Origin: Terracoccus luteus
GTDB taxonomy: Bacteria > Actinomycetota > Actinomycetes > Actinomycetales > Dermatophilaceae
Length of the DNA stretch: 64,000 nucleotides
Direction: 5' to 3'
Assembly: GCF_003635045.1 (NCBI RefSeq)
Contig: NZ_RBXT01000001.1
Location: forward strand, 744,001-808,000
Part shown: positions 25,102 through 32,817 of the stretch, in pieces
How positions within the stretch are numbered: the stretch's first letter is position 1
How the letters are laid out: every line of letters starts with the position of its first letter
Notes under the pieces: generated by a model
Seen by the model: the letters and a program-made list of their open reading frames with translations, nothing else
Databases searched by the model: none
What the model was told of the DNA's origin: nothing
Position numbers and translations under genes: made by a program

Positions 25102-25968
25102 ATGTCGGCCCGAGCCAGCGTCGCCGCCGTCGTGCTCTCGATGGGCAACCGTCCCGCCGAGCTGGCCCGGGCGCTCGAGTCCCTGCTCGACCAGCAGGGG
25201 GTCGAGCTCGACGTCGTCGTGGTCGGCAACGGCTGGGACCCGGTCGACCTGCCCGACGGCGTGCGCACCGTGCACCTGCCCGAGAACGTCGGCATCCCCG
25301 AGGGGCGCAACGTCGGCGCCGCGCACGCCCGCGGCGACCTCGTCTTCTTCTACGACGACGACGCCGCGCTCCCGACCCCCGACGTGCTGCACCGCCTCGT
25401 CACCACCTTCGACGACCCCTCCGTCGCCCTCGTGCAGCCCCGGGGCGTCGATCCGACCGGCCTGCCGAGCCCGCGCCGCTGGGTGCCGCGCCTCAGGACC
25501 GGCGACGGGGGCCGTGACGGCGACGTCGTCGTCTTCTGGGAGGCCGTCTGCGTCGTGCGCCGCTCCGCCTTCGACGCCGTCGGCGGCTGGCCCGGCCACT
25601 TCTGGTACGGCCACGAGGGCATCGACCTCGCCTTCCGCCTCGTCGACGCCGGGTGGCGCCTCGTGTACCGACCCGACGTCGAGGTGAACCACCCCGCCAC
25701 GCAGCCCTCGCGCCACGCGGTCTTCTACCGGATGAACGCCCGCAACCGGGTGTGGGTCGCCAAGCGCAACCTGCCGCACCCGCTGTCGTTCCTCTACGTC
25801 GCGACCTGGGCGGCCATCACCGTCGTGCGCGTGCGCGAACCGCGCCGGCTGTCCACGTGGTTCCGTGGGCTCGCGGAGGGCGTCCGGTCGGATGCCGGTG
25901 AGCGGCGTCCCATGTCCTGGCACACCGTCGCGCGCCTGACGCGCGCCGGTCGCCCACCGATCGTCTGA
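25102..25968 (+). CDS. GT2 family glycosyltransferase
   Basis: A 288-residue GT-A enzyme with VVVGNGWDP in the nucleotide site, GRNVGAAHARGD, the metal motif YDDDAAL near residue 93 and GHEGIDLAFRLVDAGW, which is the ED-type catalytic loop of rhamnosyl/galactofuranosyl-like GT2 enzymes. ATG 25102 has AGGAG about 8 nt upstream. The next gene follows 16 bp downstream. Confidence 0.82.
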   Translation: MSARASVAAVVLSMGNRPAELARALESLLDQQGVELDVVVVGNGWDPVDLPDGVRTVHLPENVGIPEGRNVGAAHARGDLVFFYDDDAALPTPDVLHRLVTTFDDPSVALVQPRGVDPTGLPSPRRWVPRLRTGDGGRDGDVVVFWEAVCVVRRSAFDAVGGWPGHFWYGHEGIDLAFRLVDAGWRLVYRPDVEVNHPATQPSRHAVFYRMNARNRVWVAKRNLPHPLSFLYVATWAAITVVRVREPRRLSTWFRGLAEGVRSDAGERRPMSWHTVARLTRAGRPPIV

Positions 25969-25984
25969 GAGTCCGACCCCCGCC

Positions 25985-26980
25985 ATGCCCCGGTACGTCG
26001 ACGTCGTCCTCACGGGGGTGCAGTCACTCACCCACCTCGTCTACGCCAGCTCGTACCTGCGCCGCCGGCTCAAGAAGGACAAGGACATCGAGGGCATCCG
26101 GCTGCTCGTGCTGCCGACCGACGAGCTGCGGGCGTCGTTCGGCGACAACGAGATCCGCGGTCTTCTGCCGCGCGACGAGCGGCTGTCCGTGGTCATGGCC
26201 GACCCGACGTCGTCGTGGTGGCGCACCGTCGGCCCCGACTGCGTGCTGCTCTCGATCGGCGCCCCGGGCACGCGAGCCCTGTCGCGGCTGCTGCAGAGCC
26301 GGTGGGGCCGCAAGCCGCTCGTCGTCGTCGTCGACGAGGGGCTCGGCAGCTACGGCAACCTGCGCAGCCGCCGTGCGGCCTACCTGCGCAAGGGCGGGGC
26401 CGAGCCCCGGGCCACCGTCCGGGCGGCGGCCGTCGCCGCCGCCAACGCCGTGGTGCCCGACGTCCGCTGGTCGCTCTACGAGCGCCGGCGCAAGGGCTGG
26501 GTCGTGCACGAGAAGGTGGCGGCCGAGTTCCGGCGCCACCTCGACGACCAGCGACTCGAACGGCCCACCGTCGTCTACCTCACCCAGCCCTGGGTCGAGC
26601 TCGGCGCGATGACGCCCGACGAGCACGCGCGGCACGTGTACGATCTCCGGACCGCCTGTGAGGACGCCGGCTACGCCCTCGGCATCCGGCCGCACCCGCG
26701 TGACGACCCGGCCCGCTACGGCGACGCCTGGATCATGACGAAGCGCTCGGCCGCGGAGTTCGACCGACGCATCGCCCGGGCCGACCTGCTCATCGGGGCC
26801 AACAGCACGGCCATGCTCAACATCCGCGCCATCCACGGCACACGGGTGCTGCGGGTGACGACACCCGGCCTCACCCGGCTCGACGCCACCCTGAGCGCGA
26901 GGCAGCACTCGCTGCTCGACGCGCTGCTGCCACCGGCCGTCACGGTCGCCGAGGTGGGGTCCCGCCTGCCCGTAGGATGA
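25985..26980 (+). CDS. Polysialyltransferase-like GT-B glycosyltransferase
   Basis: 331 residues. Features match the bacterial polysialyltransferase group: VVVDEGLGSYG (the D/E-D/E-G acid motif), GIRPHPRDDP (HP motif that binds the CMP phosphate) and GANSTAMLN (S/T loop). Such enzymes use CMP-activated nonulosonic acids, so this is the best candidate in the window to add the pseudaminic-type sugar. Family assignment is by motif order only. The last two sense codons, GTA-GGA, carry the promoter of the next gene. Confidence 0.68.
   Translation: MPRYVDVVLTGVQSLTHLVYASSYLRRRLKKDKDIEGIRLLVLPTDELRASFGDNEIRGLLPRDERLSVVMADPTSSWWRTVGPDCVLLSIGAPGTRALSRLLQSRWGRKPLVVVVDEGLGSYGNLRSRRAAYLRKGGAEPRATVRAAAVAAANAVVPDVRWSLYERRRKGWVVHEKVAAEFRRHLDDQRLERPTVVYLTQPWVELGAMTPDEHARHVYDLRTACEDAGYALGIRPHPRDDPARYGDAWIMTKRSAAEFDRRIARADLLIGANSTAMLNIRAIHGTRVLRVTTPGLTRLDATLSARQHSLLDALLPPAVTVAEVGSRLPVG
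26973..26978 (+). promoter_or_regulatory. -10 hexamer TAGGAT, leaderless start of the GtrA gene
   Basis: TAGGAT is followed by 6 nt and GTG 26985. The box is written across the last codons and stop of the upstream gene, where GTA and GGA are unusual codon choices. Confidence 0.55.
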
Positions 26981-26984
26981 CCCG

Positions 26985-27581
26985 GTGCCCGACCCCTCCG
27001 AGCCGCTGACACCGACCGACCCGACGTCGGTGTCCCGCTCGAACGACGACGGCCCGCTCCTGCGCGTCGTCCGCGACCGCCGGCTGGCCTTCCTCCTCGT
27101 CGGCGGGGTCAACACGGTCGTCGGTGCCCTGTGGTTCGTGCTCTTCGACCACCTGGTCGGGTCGTGGTGGGGCAACCGGGGCCACTACCTCGGCCTCGTC
27201 CTCACCTACGTCTGCGCGGTGCTCTGTGCGTTCGTGCTGCACCGCACCCTCGTCTTCCGCGTGCGCGGGCGGGTGTGGGGCGACCTCGTGCGCTACAGCA
27301 GCGTCAGCGTGACCGCCTTCGGCGTCAACGTCGTGCTCCTGGGGCTGCTCGTCGACGGCGCCGGGTGGCGGCCGGTGCCGGCCCAGCTGCTGATCACGCT
27401 GGTGACGACCGTGGTCAGCTGGGTGGGCCACAACACCTTCTCGTTCCGCCGCCCGGCCGCCGACCCGGCCGTCGACCCGGCCGTCGACCCGGCCGTCGAC
27501 CCGGCCGTGGGCGCGGCGCCGACCGGGCGCGGCCGCGAGCCAGCCTCGCCCGGGCCGCTGTCGTCACCGGAGCGGTCGTGA
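26985..27581 (+). CDS. GtrA family membrane protein
   Basis: A 198-residue protein whose core (about 28-150) is a four-helix GtrA domain, with FLLVGGVNTVVGALWFVLF, a YVCAVLCAFVLHRTLVFR segment and the closing SWVGHNTFSFRR. GtrA proteins are small membrane partners of lipid-linked sugar transfer, often thought to flip polyprenyl-phosphate sugars. A GtrB-like transferase follows two genes later. The C-terminal tail contains the repeat DPAV encoded by 12-nt units. It begins 6 nt after TAGGAT and has no Shine-Dalgarno. Confidence 0.82.
   Translation: MPDPSEPLTPTDPTSVSRSNDDGPLLRVVRDRRLAFLLVGGVNTVVGALWFVLFDHLVGSWWGNRGHYLGLVLTYVCAVLCAFVLHRTLVFRVRGRVWGDLVRYSSVSVTAFGVNVVLLGLLVDGAGWRPVPAQLLITLVTTVVSWVGHNTFSFRRPAADPAVDPAVDPAVDPAVGAAPTGRGREPASPGPLSSPERS
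27462..27509 (+). repeat. In-frame 12-nt tandem repeat (4 units)
   Basis: Four consecutive units of GACCCGGCCGTC (27462, 27474, 27486, 27498; the last base of the fourth differs), encoding Asp-Pro-Ala-Val in the GtrA C-terminal tail. Confidence 0.85.
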
Positions 27582-28450
27582 GCCCCCGGGTGTCGGTCGT
27601 CGTGCCGACGTACAACAACGCCGAGGTGGTCGAGGAGACCGTCCGGTCGATCCTCGCGTCGACCCTGACGGACTTCGAGCTCGTCGTCGCCGACCACTCG
27701 AGCACCGACGGGACGTGGGAGCGCCTGCAGCAGTTCACCGCCGACCCCCGCGTGCGTCTGCTCGTGACCCCGCCGGGGGGAGGCGCACCGGCCAACTGGG
27801 CGCGGGTGACGGCCGAGGCGAGGGGTGACTACGTCAAGCTGGTCTGCGGCGACGACCTCATCGCGCCCACCTGCCTCGAGAAGCAGGTGGCCGCGCTCGA
27901 CGAGCACCCGACGGCCGTGCTGTGCTCGAGCCGGCGAGTCCTCATCGACGCCCACGGCGAGCGGATCACCGGCGCGCGCGGCCTCGGTGGTCTCCGGGGG
28001 CTCGTGCCCGGGCGGGTGGCGGCGCGTCGCGCCGTCGTCGTCGGGTCGAACATCTTCGGCGAGCCGGCGTCGGCCCTCGTGCGTCGGTCGGCGCTCGTCG
28101 CGATCGGCGGCTGGACCGGGTCGGAGCCCTTCGTCATCGACCAGCAGACCTTCTGCAACCTGCTCGTCGACGGCGACTTCGTCGCGCTCGACGAGGCCCT
28201 CGCCAGCTTCCGCATCAGCGCCTCCCAGTGGAGCGTCTCGCTCGCGACGCTGCAGAGCCGACAGGTGGTCGACTTCCACCACCGGCTGGCCGCCGACAAC
28301 CCCGGCCTGCTCAGCCGGGCCGACCTGGTCCGTGGCGACACGATGGCGCGGGGCATGGCGTACGTGCGACGAGCGGCCTACGTGTGGCTCGCCCACCGCT
28401 CGCACGCTGGGCCGGGGGCGGGTCGCCAGCGGCTAGGCTCTGCCGCGTGA
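27578..28450 (+). CDS. GT2 family glycosyltransferase
   Basis: A 290-residue GT-A enzyme with SVVVPTYNNAEVVEETVRSI, ELVVADHSSTDGT as nucleotide site and LVCGDDLIAP as acceptor/metal motif. GTG 27578 overlaps the GtrA stop by 4 bp and it ends in a 4-bp overlap with the GtrB-like gene. The end of the frame contains a promoter for the next gene (28434-28439). Donor sugar unknown. Confidence 0.82.
   Translation: MSPRVSVVVPTYNNAEVVEETVRSILASTLTDFELVVADHSSTDGTWERLQQFTADPRVRLLVTPPGGGAPANWARVTAEARGDYVKLVCGDDLIAPTCLEKQVAALDEHPTAVLCSSRRVLIDAHGERITGARGLGGLRGLVPGRVAARRAVVVGSNIFGEPASALVRRSALVAIGGWTGSEPFVIDQQTFCNLLVDGDFVALDEALASFRISASQWSVSLATLQSRQVVDFHHRLAADNPGLLSRADLVRGDTMARGMAYVRRAAYVWLAHRSHAGPGAGRQRLGSAA
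28434..28439 (+). promoter_or_regulatory. -10 hexamer TAGGCT, leaderless start of the GtrB-like gene
   Basis: TAGGCT is followed by 7 nt and GTG 28447. It lies in the codons CTA-GGC-TCT at the end of the upstream gene; CTA and TCT are rare in this window. Confidence 0.55.
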
Positions 28451-29451
28451 CAGAGCCTCCCGACCACGGTCGAGTCCACCGCATCTCCGTGGTCACGCCC
28501 GTCTACCGGGGGGCGTCCACGCTTCCGGCGCTGGCGGCCGAGGTGATGGCGCTGCGAGAGGTGCAGACGACGAAGGCCGGTCACGACTGGCAGGTGGTCG
28601 AGTGGCTGCTCGTCCACGACAACGGCCCGGACGGGTCCGCCGACGTCATCGCCGACCTGGGGGAGGCGTTCCCGGAGGCGAGGCCGATCTGGCTCAGCCG
28701 CAACTTCGGTCAGCACTCCGCGACGCTCGCGGGGATGGCCTCGAGCAACGGTGACTGGATCGTCACCCTCGACGAGGACGGGCAGCACGACCCCGGACAG
28801 ATCGGTGACTTCGTCGACACCGCCCTGCGGGAGGGGTCCCAGCTCGTCTACGCCGCACCGGTCAACCCCGCCCCGCACGGGATGATGCGCAACCTCGCCT
28901 CCCGAGGCGCCAAGCTCGTCTTCGCCACCTTCCTCGCGGGCGGCACGGTCCGCACCTTCGAGAGCTACCGCCTGGTCCTCGGCGAGCTGGGCCGCAGCGT
29001 GGCCGCCTACGCCGGCGCCGGCGTGTACCTCGACGTCGCCCTCGGGTGGGTCGTGGGTCGGACGTCCCACGTGCCCGTGCTGCTGAGGGACGAGGGCGAC
29101 CGCCCGTCCGGCTACAGCCTGCGACGGCTGCTCTCCCACTTCTGGCGCCTCGTGCTGTCGAGCGGCACGCGCGGGCTGCGCGTCGTCAGCGCCCTGGGCG
29201 TCGTCTTCGGGGTCGCCGGGATGCTCTTCGCTGTCTACCTGCTGGTGTCCGGGGTCTTCGGGGCGGCGACGCCGGAGGGCTGGCTCTCCACCATGGTCGT
29301 CGTGCTGCTCAGCACCGGTGCCATCCTCTTCTCGCTGGGCGTCATCGCCGAGTACGTCGGGGTCGCGGTCGGGATGGCCATGGGCAGGCCTCCCTACCTC
29401 ATCGTCAGCGACCCGGCTCACGGCCCGTTGGGCCGACGTCCCGCCTCGTGA
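28447..29451 (+). CDS. Polyprenyl-phosphate glycosyltransferase (GtrB/DPM1-like)
   Basis: A 334-residue GT2 enzyme with SVVTPVYRGASTLPAL, VHDNGPDGS, SRNFGQHSATLAGM and DEDGQHDP (catalytic Asp pair), then two C-terminal membrane helices (about 255-320). This is the layout of GtrB, ArnC and DPM1 enzymes that place a sugar on undecaprenyl phosphate. With GtrA (26985) it probably supplies a lipid-linked side-chain sugar. It has both a 4-bp overlap with the upstream gene and its own -10 box. Confidence 0.85.
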   Translation: MTEPPDHGRVHRISVVTPVYRGASTLPALAAEVMALREVQTTKAGHDWQVVEWLLVHDNGPDGSADVIADLGEAFPEARPIWLSRNFGQHSATLAGMASSNGDWIVTLDEDGQHDPGQIGDFVDTALREGSQLVYAAPVNPAPHGMMRNLASRGAKLVFATFLAGGTVRTFESYRLVLGELGRSVAAYAGAGVYLDVALGWVVGRTSHVPVLLRDEGDRPSGYSLRRLLSHFWRLVLSSGTRGLRVVSALGVVFGVAGMLFAVYLLVSGVFGAATPEGWLSTMVVVLLSTGAILFSLGVIAEYVGVAVGMAMGRPPYLIVSDPAHGPLGRRPAS

Positions 29452-30437
29452 TGGGAGCGGGTCCACCCGTCGCCCCGGGGGCTCCGCTGACCTGGGTTGT
29501 CGGGGGAGGCGGCCTGCTCGGAGGCCACGTGCGCGCCGCCCTGCCCGGGCGCCGCACCGAGTTCGTCGGCCCGGTGATCCCGTGGTCGGACCCCGACCGG
29601 GCTCGCGCGGCGCTCGAGGAGGGAGCCGCCGCGCTGCTCGCCCGGGCCGACCACTGGCAGGTCCTCTGGTGCGCGGGTGCCGGGGTCACCGGGACCTCGC
29701 AGGCCCAGCTCGACACCGAGCTGACGATGTGGGGGGCCACGCTCGCCGCGCTGGCGCCCGGGGCCGCCCGCGGCTCCGTCGCCTTCGCGTCGTCGGCGGG
29801 CGGGGTCTATGCCGGGTCGTCACCCTCGCCCTTCGACGAATCGTCGCCCACCCGGCCGCTCGCCCCGTACGGCCAGGCCAAGCTCACGGCCGAGTCGATG
29901 CTGGCGCAGTGGGTGCAGGAGCACGGGGGTGCCGCCTTCGTGGCGCGCATCGCCAACCTCTACGGACCCGGCCAGGACCTGACGAAGCAGCAGGGCCTCG
30001 TCTCGCAGCTCTGCTGGGCGCACCTCGAGGGCCGACCGGCGACGATCTGGGTGTCGTTGGACACCCTGCGCGACTACCTCTACGCGCCGGACTGCGCATC
30101 CCTCCTGCTCGACGCGAGCGACCGCCTCGTCGAGCCGGGTCCCCGTGGGTCCTGTGGGTCTGGTGGCCGGACCGTGACGAAGGTGCTGGCGAGCCAGCGT
30201 CCGCTGACGATCGGCGCCGTGATCGGCGAGCTGCGGCGCATCTTCCGCTCCCGCCCGTCGGTCGTGCTCGGGGCCTCGCCCACGAGCCGCGTCCAGGCCC
30301 GCGACCTCAGCATGGTCTCGCGGGTGTGGACCGATCTCGACGACCGGACCCTCACGACCTTCCCGGCCGGGGTGGCCGCGACCCTGGCCGACCTGCGGTT
30401 GCGGCGGCAGCTCGCGCAGGGTCAGCGCAGCCGGTAG
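29451..30437 (+). CDS. NAD-dependent epimerase/dehydratase (extended SDR)
   Basis: A 328-residue protein with the nucleotide motif GGGGLLGGH, FASSAGGVYAGS, the catalytic YGQAK and NLYGPGQD. It probably interconverts a sugar nucleotide of this locus. It starts in a one-base TGATG overlap with the GtrB-like gene and ends in a 16-bp overlap with the convergent membrane protein gene. The exact reaction is not clear. Confidence 0.8.
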   Translation: MGAGPPVAPGAPLTWVVGGGGLLGGHVRAALPGRRTEFVGPVIPWSDPDRARAALEEGAAALLARADHWQVLWCAGAGVTGTSQAQLDTELTMWGATLAALAPGAARGSVAFASSAGGVYAGSSPSPFDESSPTRPLAPYGQAKLTAESMLAQWVQEHGGAAFVARIANLYGPGQDLTKQQGLVSQLCWAHLEGRPATIWVSLDTLRDYLYAPDCASLLLDASDRLVEPGPRGSCGSGGRTVTKVLASQRPLTIGAVIGELRRIFRSRPSVVLGASPTSRVQARDLSMVSRVWTDLDDRTLTTFPAGVAATLADLRLRRQLAQGQRSR

Positions 30438-32737
30438 ACGACGACCCGGCCGTTGTCGTAGCGACGGTCGGCCAGTCGGTCCAGGTCGCGCGAGACGGTC
30501 AGGCCGGGCGACCGTTCCCCGACGAGCCACGACACGCCGCGCCGCCGGAGGGCGGCGAGCACCTCGGGTGTCGGCGAGACGAAGGCGGACTGGTTGAGGT
30601 CGTAGAGCGCCCGGTCGTCGAACCGCTCGAGGCGCATGGCGCTGGGGGTGTAGCCCCAGCTCTCGAGGAGGACCCGGCGCCCGGCGATGCCGGACAGCCA
30701 CCACTGCCGGGAGTTGCAGGCCGGGCCGCTGCCGGTGCTGCAGTGGTCGTTGGTCGCGACCAGGTCGTCGTCGGGCACGTGTCTCGAGATCCACTCCGCC
30801 GCCTGCGTCTGCGCCAGCACCTGGACGCTCGGTCGCACCGACGCCGAGACCTGTTGCGCGTCAGGGCGGTTCGCGGTCAGCAGCACACCCGAGACGACGA
30901 TCGGCGAGAGCAGCAGGGCCGTCGTCACCGGGACCCAACGGGCGTCACCGCGGCGTCTGCGCGACAATGCGAATGCGAGGACGACGAGCAGTGCGGCGGC
31001 GACGGCCCCGACCTGGAGCACGAACGTCGACAGGCTGGCCAGGACCGCAGTCCGGTCCGTGGCCCGCGGCGCCGACAGGGCCATCTGGCCCACCACGGCC
31101 GTGACGAGCGCGCCCACCGCGAGCGCCGCCACCGTCACCTGCCTGCTGCCGGGCGACCGGCGGACCAGCTCGACGAGCGACCACACCCACAGGACGGCGC
31201 CGAAGGGGATCGCGCCCTGCACGAAGTAGAACTGGCTGTAGCCCGTGTGCGACAGGACGAGGAACGGCACCACGGACACGGCGCACGTCCCGGCCAGCAG
31301 CCAGGCGCGCAGGTCGCGTCTGAGGGACCGCTGCAGGAACGGCAGGACGAACGACAGCAGGCGGACGTAGGCGATGGATAGCGCCAGGGCCAGCGCGACG
31401 AGCAGCAGCGGCCCGACCCCGGGAGTGTGCACGAGCCCGTCCAGCCACGGCCGGTCGAGGTCGGGCTTCGCCGTGACGAGGGTGCGGTACGGGGGCAGCA
31501 GCGACATCGCGGAGAGCAGCTGGAAGCCCGAGCTGGCGCCGCCACCGGCGACGAGACGCAGTCCCGCCAGCGTGACGACGGCCAGCGCGGCCGCGGTCAC
31601 GGCCAGCACGAGGCGCCGCCGCCTCATCACGAGGGCGACGAGCAGGCTGGTGACGACACCGCCCAGGACCACGGGCAGCGCGCTGCTCTTGGCGCCGGCG
31701 CAGCCCACGGCCAGCAGCACGGCGACCACGACGAGCCCGGGGGAGGGACGGGTCACGGGTCTCGTGGGTGCTCCGACGATCTCGCACAGGACGAGCACGA
31801 ACAGGACGGTGAGAGGCAGCGCGTAGAGCTGCGACGGGGACAACGGGTTGAGGTGGTTGCCGGCGGTGACGATGCCCGGCCAGAAGGGGGCCGACAGGAT
31901 GGACGACACGAGCAGGGCGGCCCCGGCCCCTCCCCAGTCGCTGCGCGACAGGCGGGCGCCGAGCACCGCGGTCAGGGCGACGAACAGGACGGCCACGGGC
32001 ATGAACCACGTCCGCAGCACGACGACCGGGACCGCAGTGCCGGTGATGAGGGCCTGCGCCGCCAGGTGTGCGTCGCTGAACCAGTGGTACTGCAGCAGAC
32101 CGTCCCCGACCACCTGCGGCGTGCCGAGGGGGAAGGACCGCATGGCCTCGTGGACGAGGCCCATGTGCCACAGCAGGTCCTGGAACCACGGCCGGCCGCT
32201 CGGCGGCAGGGCCCAGCTGTCCATGAACGAGGAGTCGAGGTGCCACACGGCCAGCAGGGCCGCGACGCCGGTGGCCACCGTCGGGCCCGCGGCGGCGCGG
32301 TGGGGCGGACGACGGAGCACCCGGGCACGGGCACGGGGGAGCAGCAGCACCGACGCGGTCGCCAGCGGCCAGGCCCAGAGCAGCCCCCTGAGGTCGGTGA
32401 GGCTCGCCCCGACCCAGGCGAAGAGCTCGAGGACGAGCCCCAGCCCGGCGCCACAGGCGAGGTCGGCCAGCCACGAGCCGCGCGTCCCGACGAGCGCCTT
32501 GAGCACGACGGTACCGGGGAGGACGAGGGCCCCCGCCCAGTAGAGGAGCGAACGGGCGACGTCGACCGGAGGTGCCCCCGCCCGCAGCGCCGACGCCAGG
32601 GCGGCGGCCAGCACGACGGACCACACGACGACCGCCAGGACGGCGCGACGCCGGGCCCCGTGGGGCTCCGCCGGGGAGAACGGTGGCGTGGTGCGCATCC
32701 GCTGCTGCGTGGCCTCGCCACTCACGCTCGTGCCCAC
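30422..32737 (-). CDS. Large polytopic membrane protein, GT-C-like (paralogue 1)
   Basis: A 771-residue protein with about 14-16 predicted membrane helices and a C-terminal extracytoplasmic domain (residues about 635-771: AAEWISRHVPDDDLVATNDH, WWLSGIAGRRVLLESWGY). Loop motifs such as LLQYHWFSDAHLAA and GAKSSALPVVLGG are shared with the next gene. The layout suggests a GT-C transferase or polymer-handling protein. GTG 32737 is chosen because TACGAT lies exactly 6 nt upstream; ATG 32698 is an alternative. Confidence 0.72.
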   Translation of the reverse strand: MGTSVSGEATQQRMRTTPPFSPAEPHGARRRAVLAVVVWSVVLAAALASALRAGAPPVDVARSLLYWAGALVLPGTVVLKALVGTRGSWLADLACGAGLGLVLELFAWVGASLTDLRGLLWAWPLATASVLLLPRARARVLRRPPHRAAAGPTVATGVAALLAVWHLDSSFMDSWALPPSGRPWFQDLLWHMGLVHEAMRSFPLGTPQVVGDGLLQYHWFSDAHLAAQALITGTAVPVVVLRTWFMPVAVLFVALTAVLGARLSRSDWGGAGAALLVSSILSAPFWPGIVTAGNHLNPLSPSQLYALPLTVLFVLVLCEIVGAPTRPVTRPSPGLVVVAVLLAVGCAGAKSSALPVVLGGVVTSLLVALVMRRRRLVLAVTAAALAVVTLAGLRLVAGGGASSGFQLLSAMSLLPPYRTLVTAKPDLDRPWLDGLVHTPGVGPLLLVALALALSIAYVRLLSFVLPFLQRSLRRDLRAWLLAGTCAVSVVPFLVLSHTGYSQFYFVQGAIPFGAVLWVWSLVELVRRSPGSRQVTVAALAVGALVTAVVGQMALSAPRATDRTAVLASLSTFVLQVGAVAAALLVVLAFALSRRRRGDARWVPVTTALLLSPIVVSGVLLTANRPDAQQVSASVRPSVQVLAQTQAAEWISRHVPDDDLVATNDHCSTGSGPACNSRQWWLSGIAGRRVLLESWGYTPSAMRLERFDDRALYDLNQSAFVSPTPEVLAALRRRGVSWLVGERSPGLTVSRDLDRLADRRYDNGRVVVYRLR

Positions 32738-32743
32738 CGCGCC

Positions 32744-32749
32744 ATCGTA
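32744..32749 (-). promoter_or_regulatory. -10 hexamer TACGAT, leaderless start
   Basis: TACGAT, 6 nt, then GTG 32737. The same hexamer and spacing precede the paralogue at 35139. Confidence 0.6.
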
Positions 32750-32817
32750 GGGACGCCCCGGACGGGCACCCCCCGCGGACGGCAGACGGGCGATGTCGGT
32801 CGGGTGAACAGGCGGGG

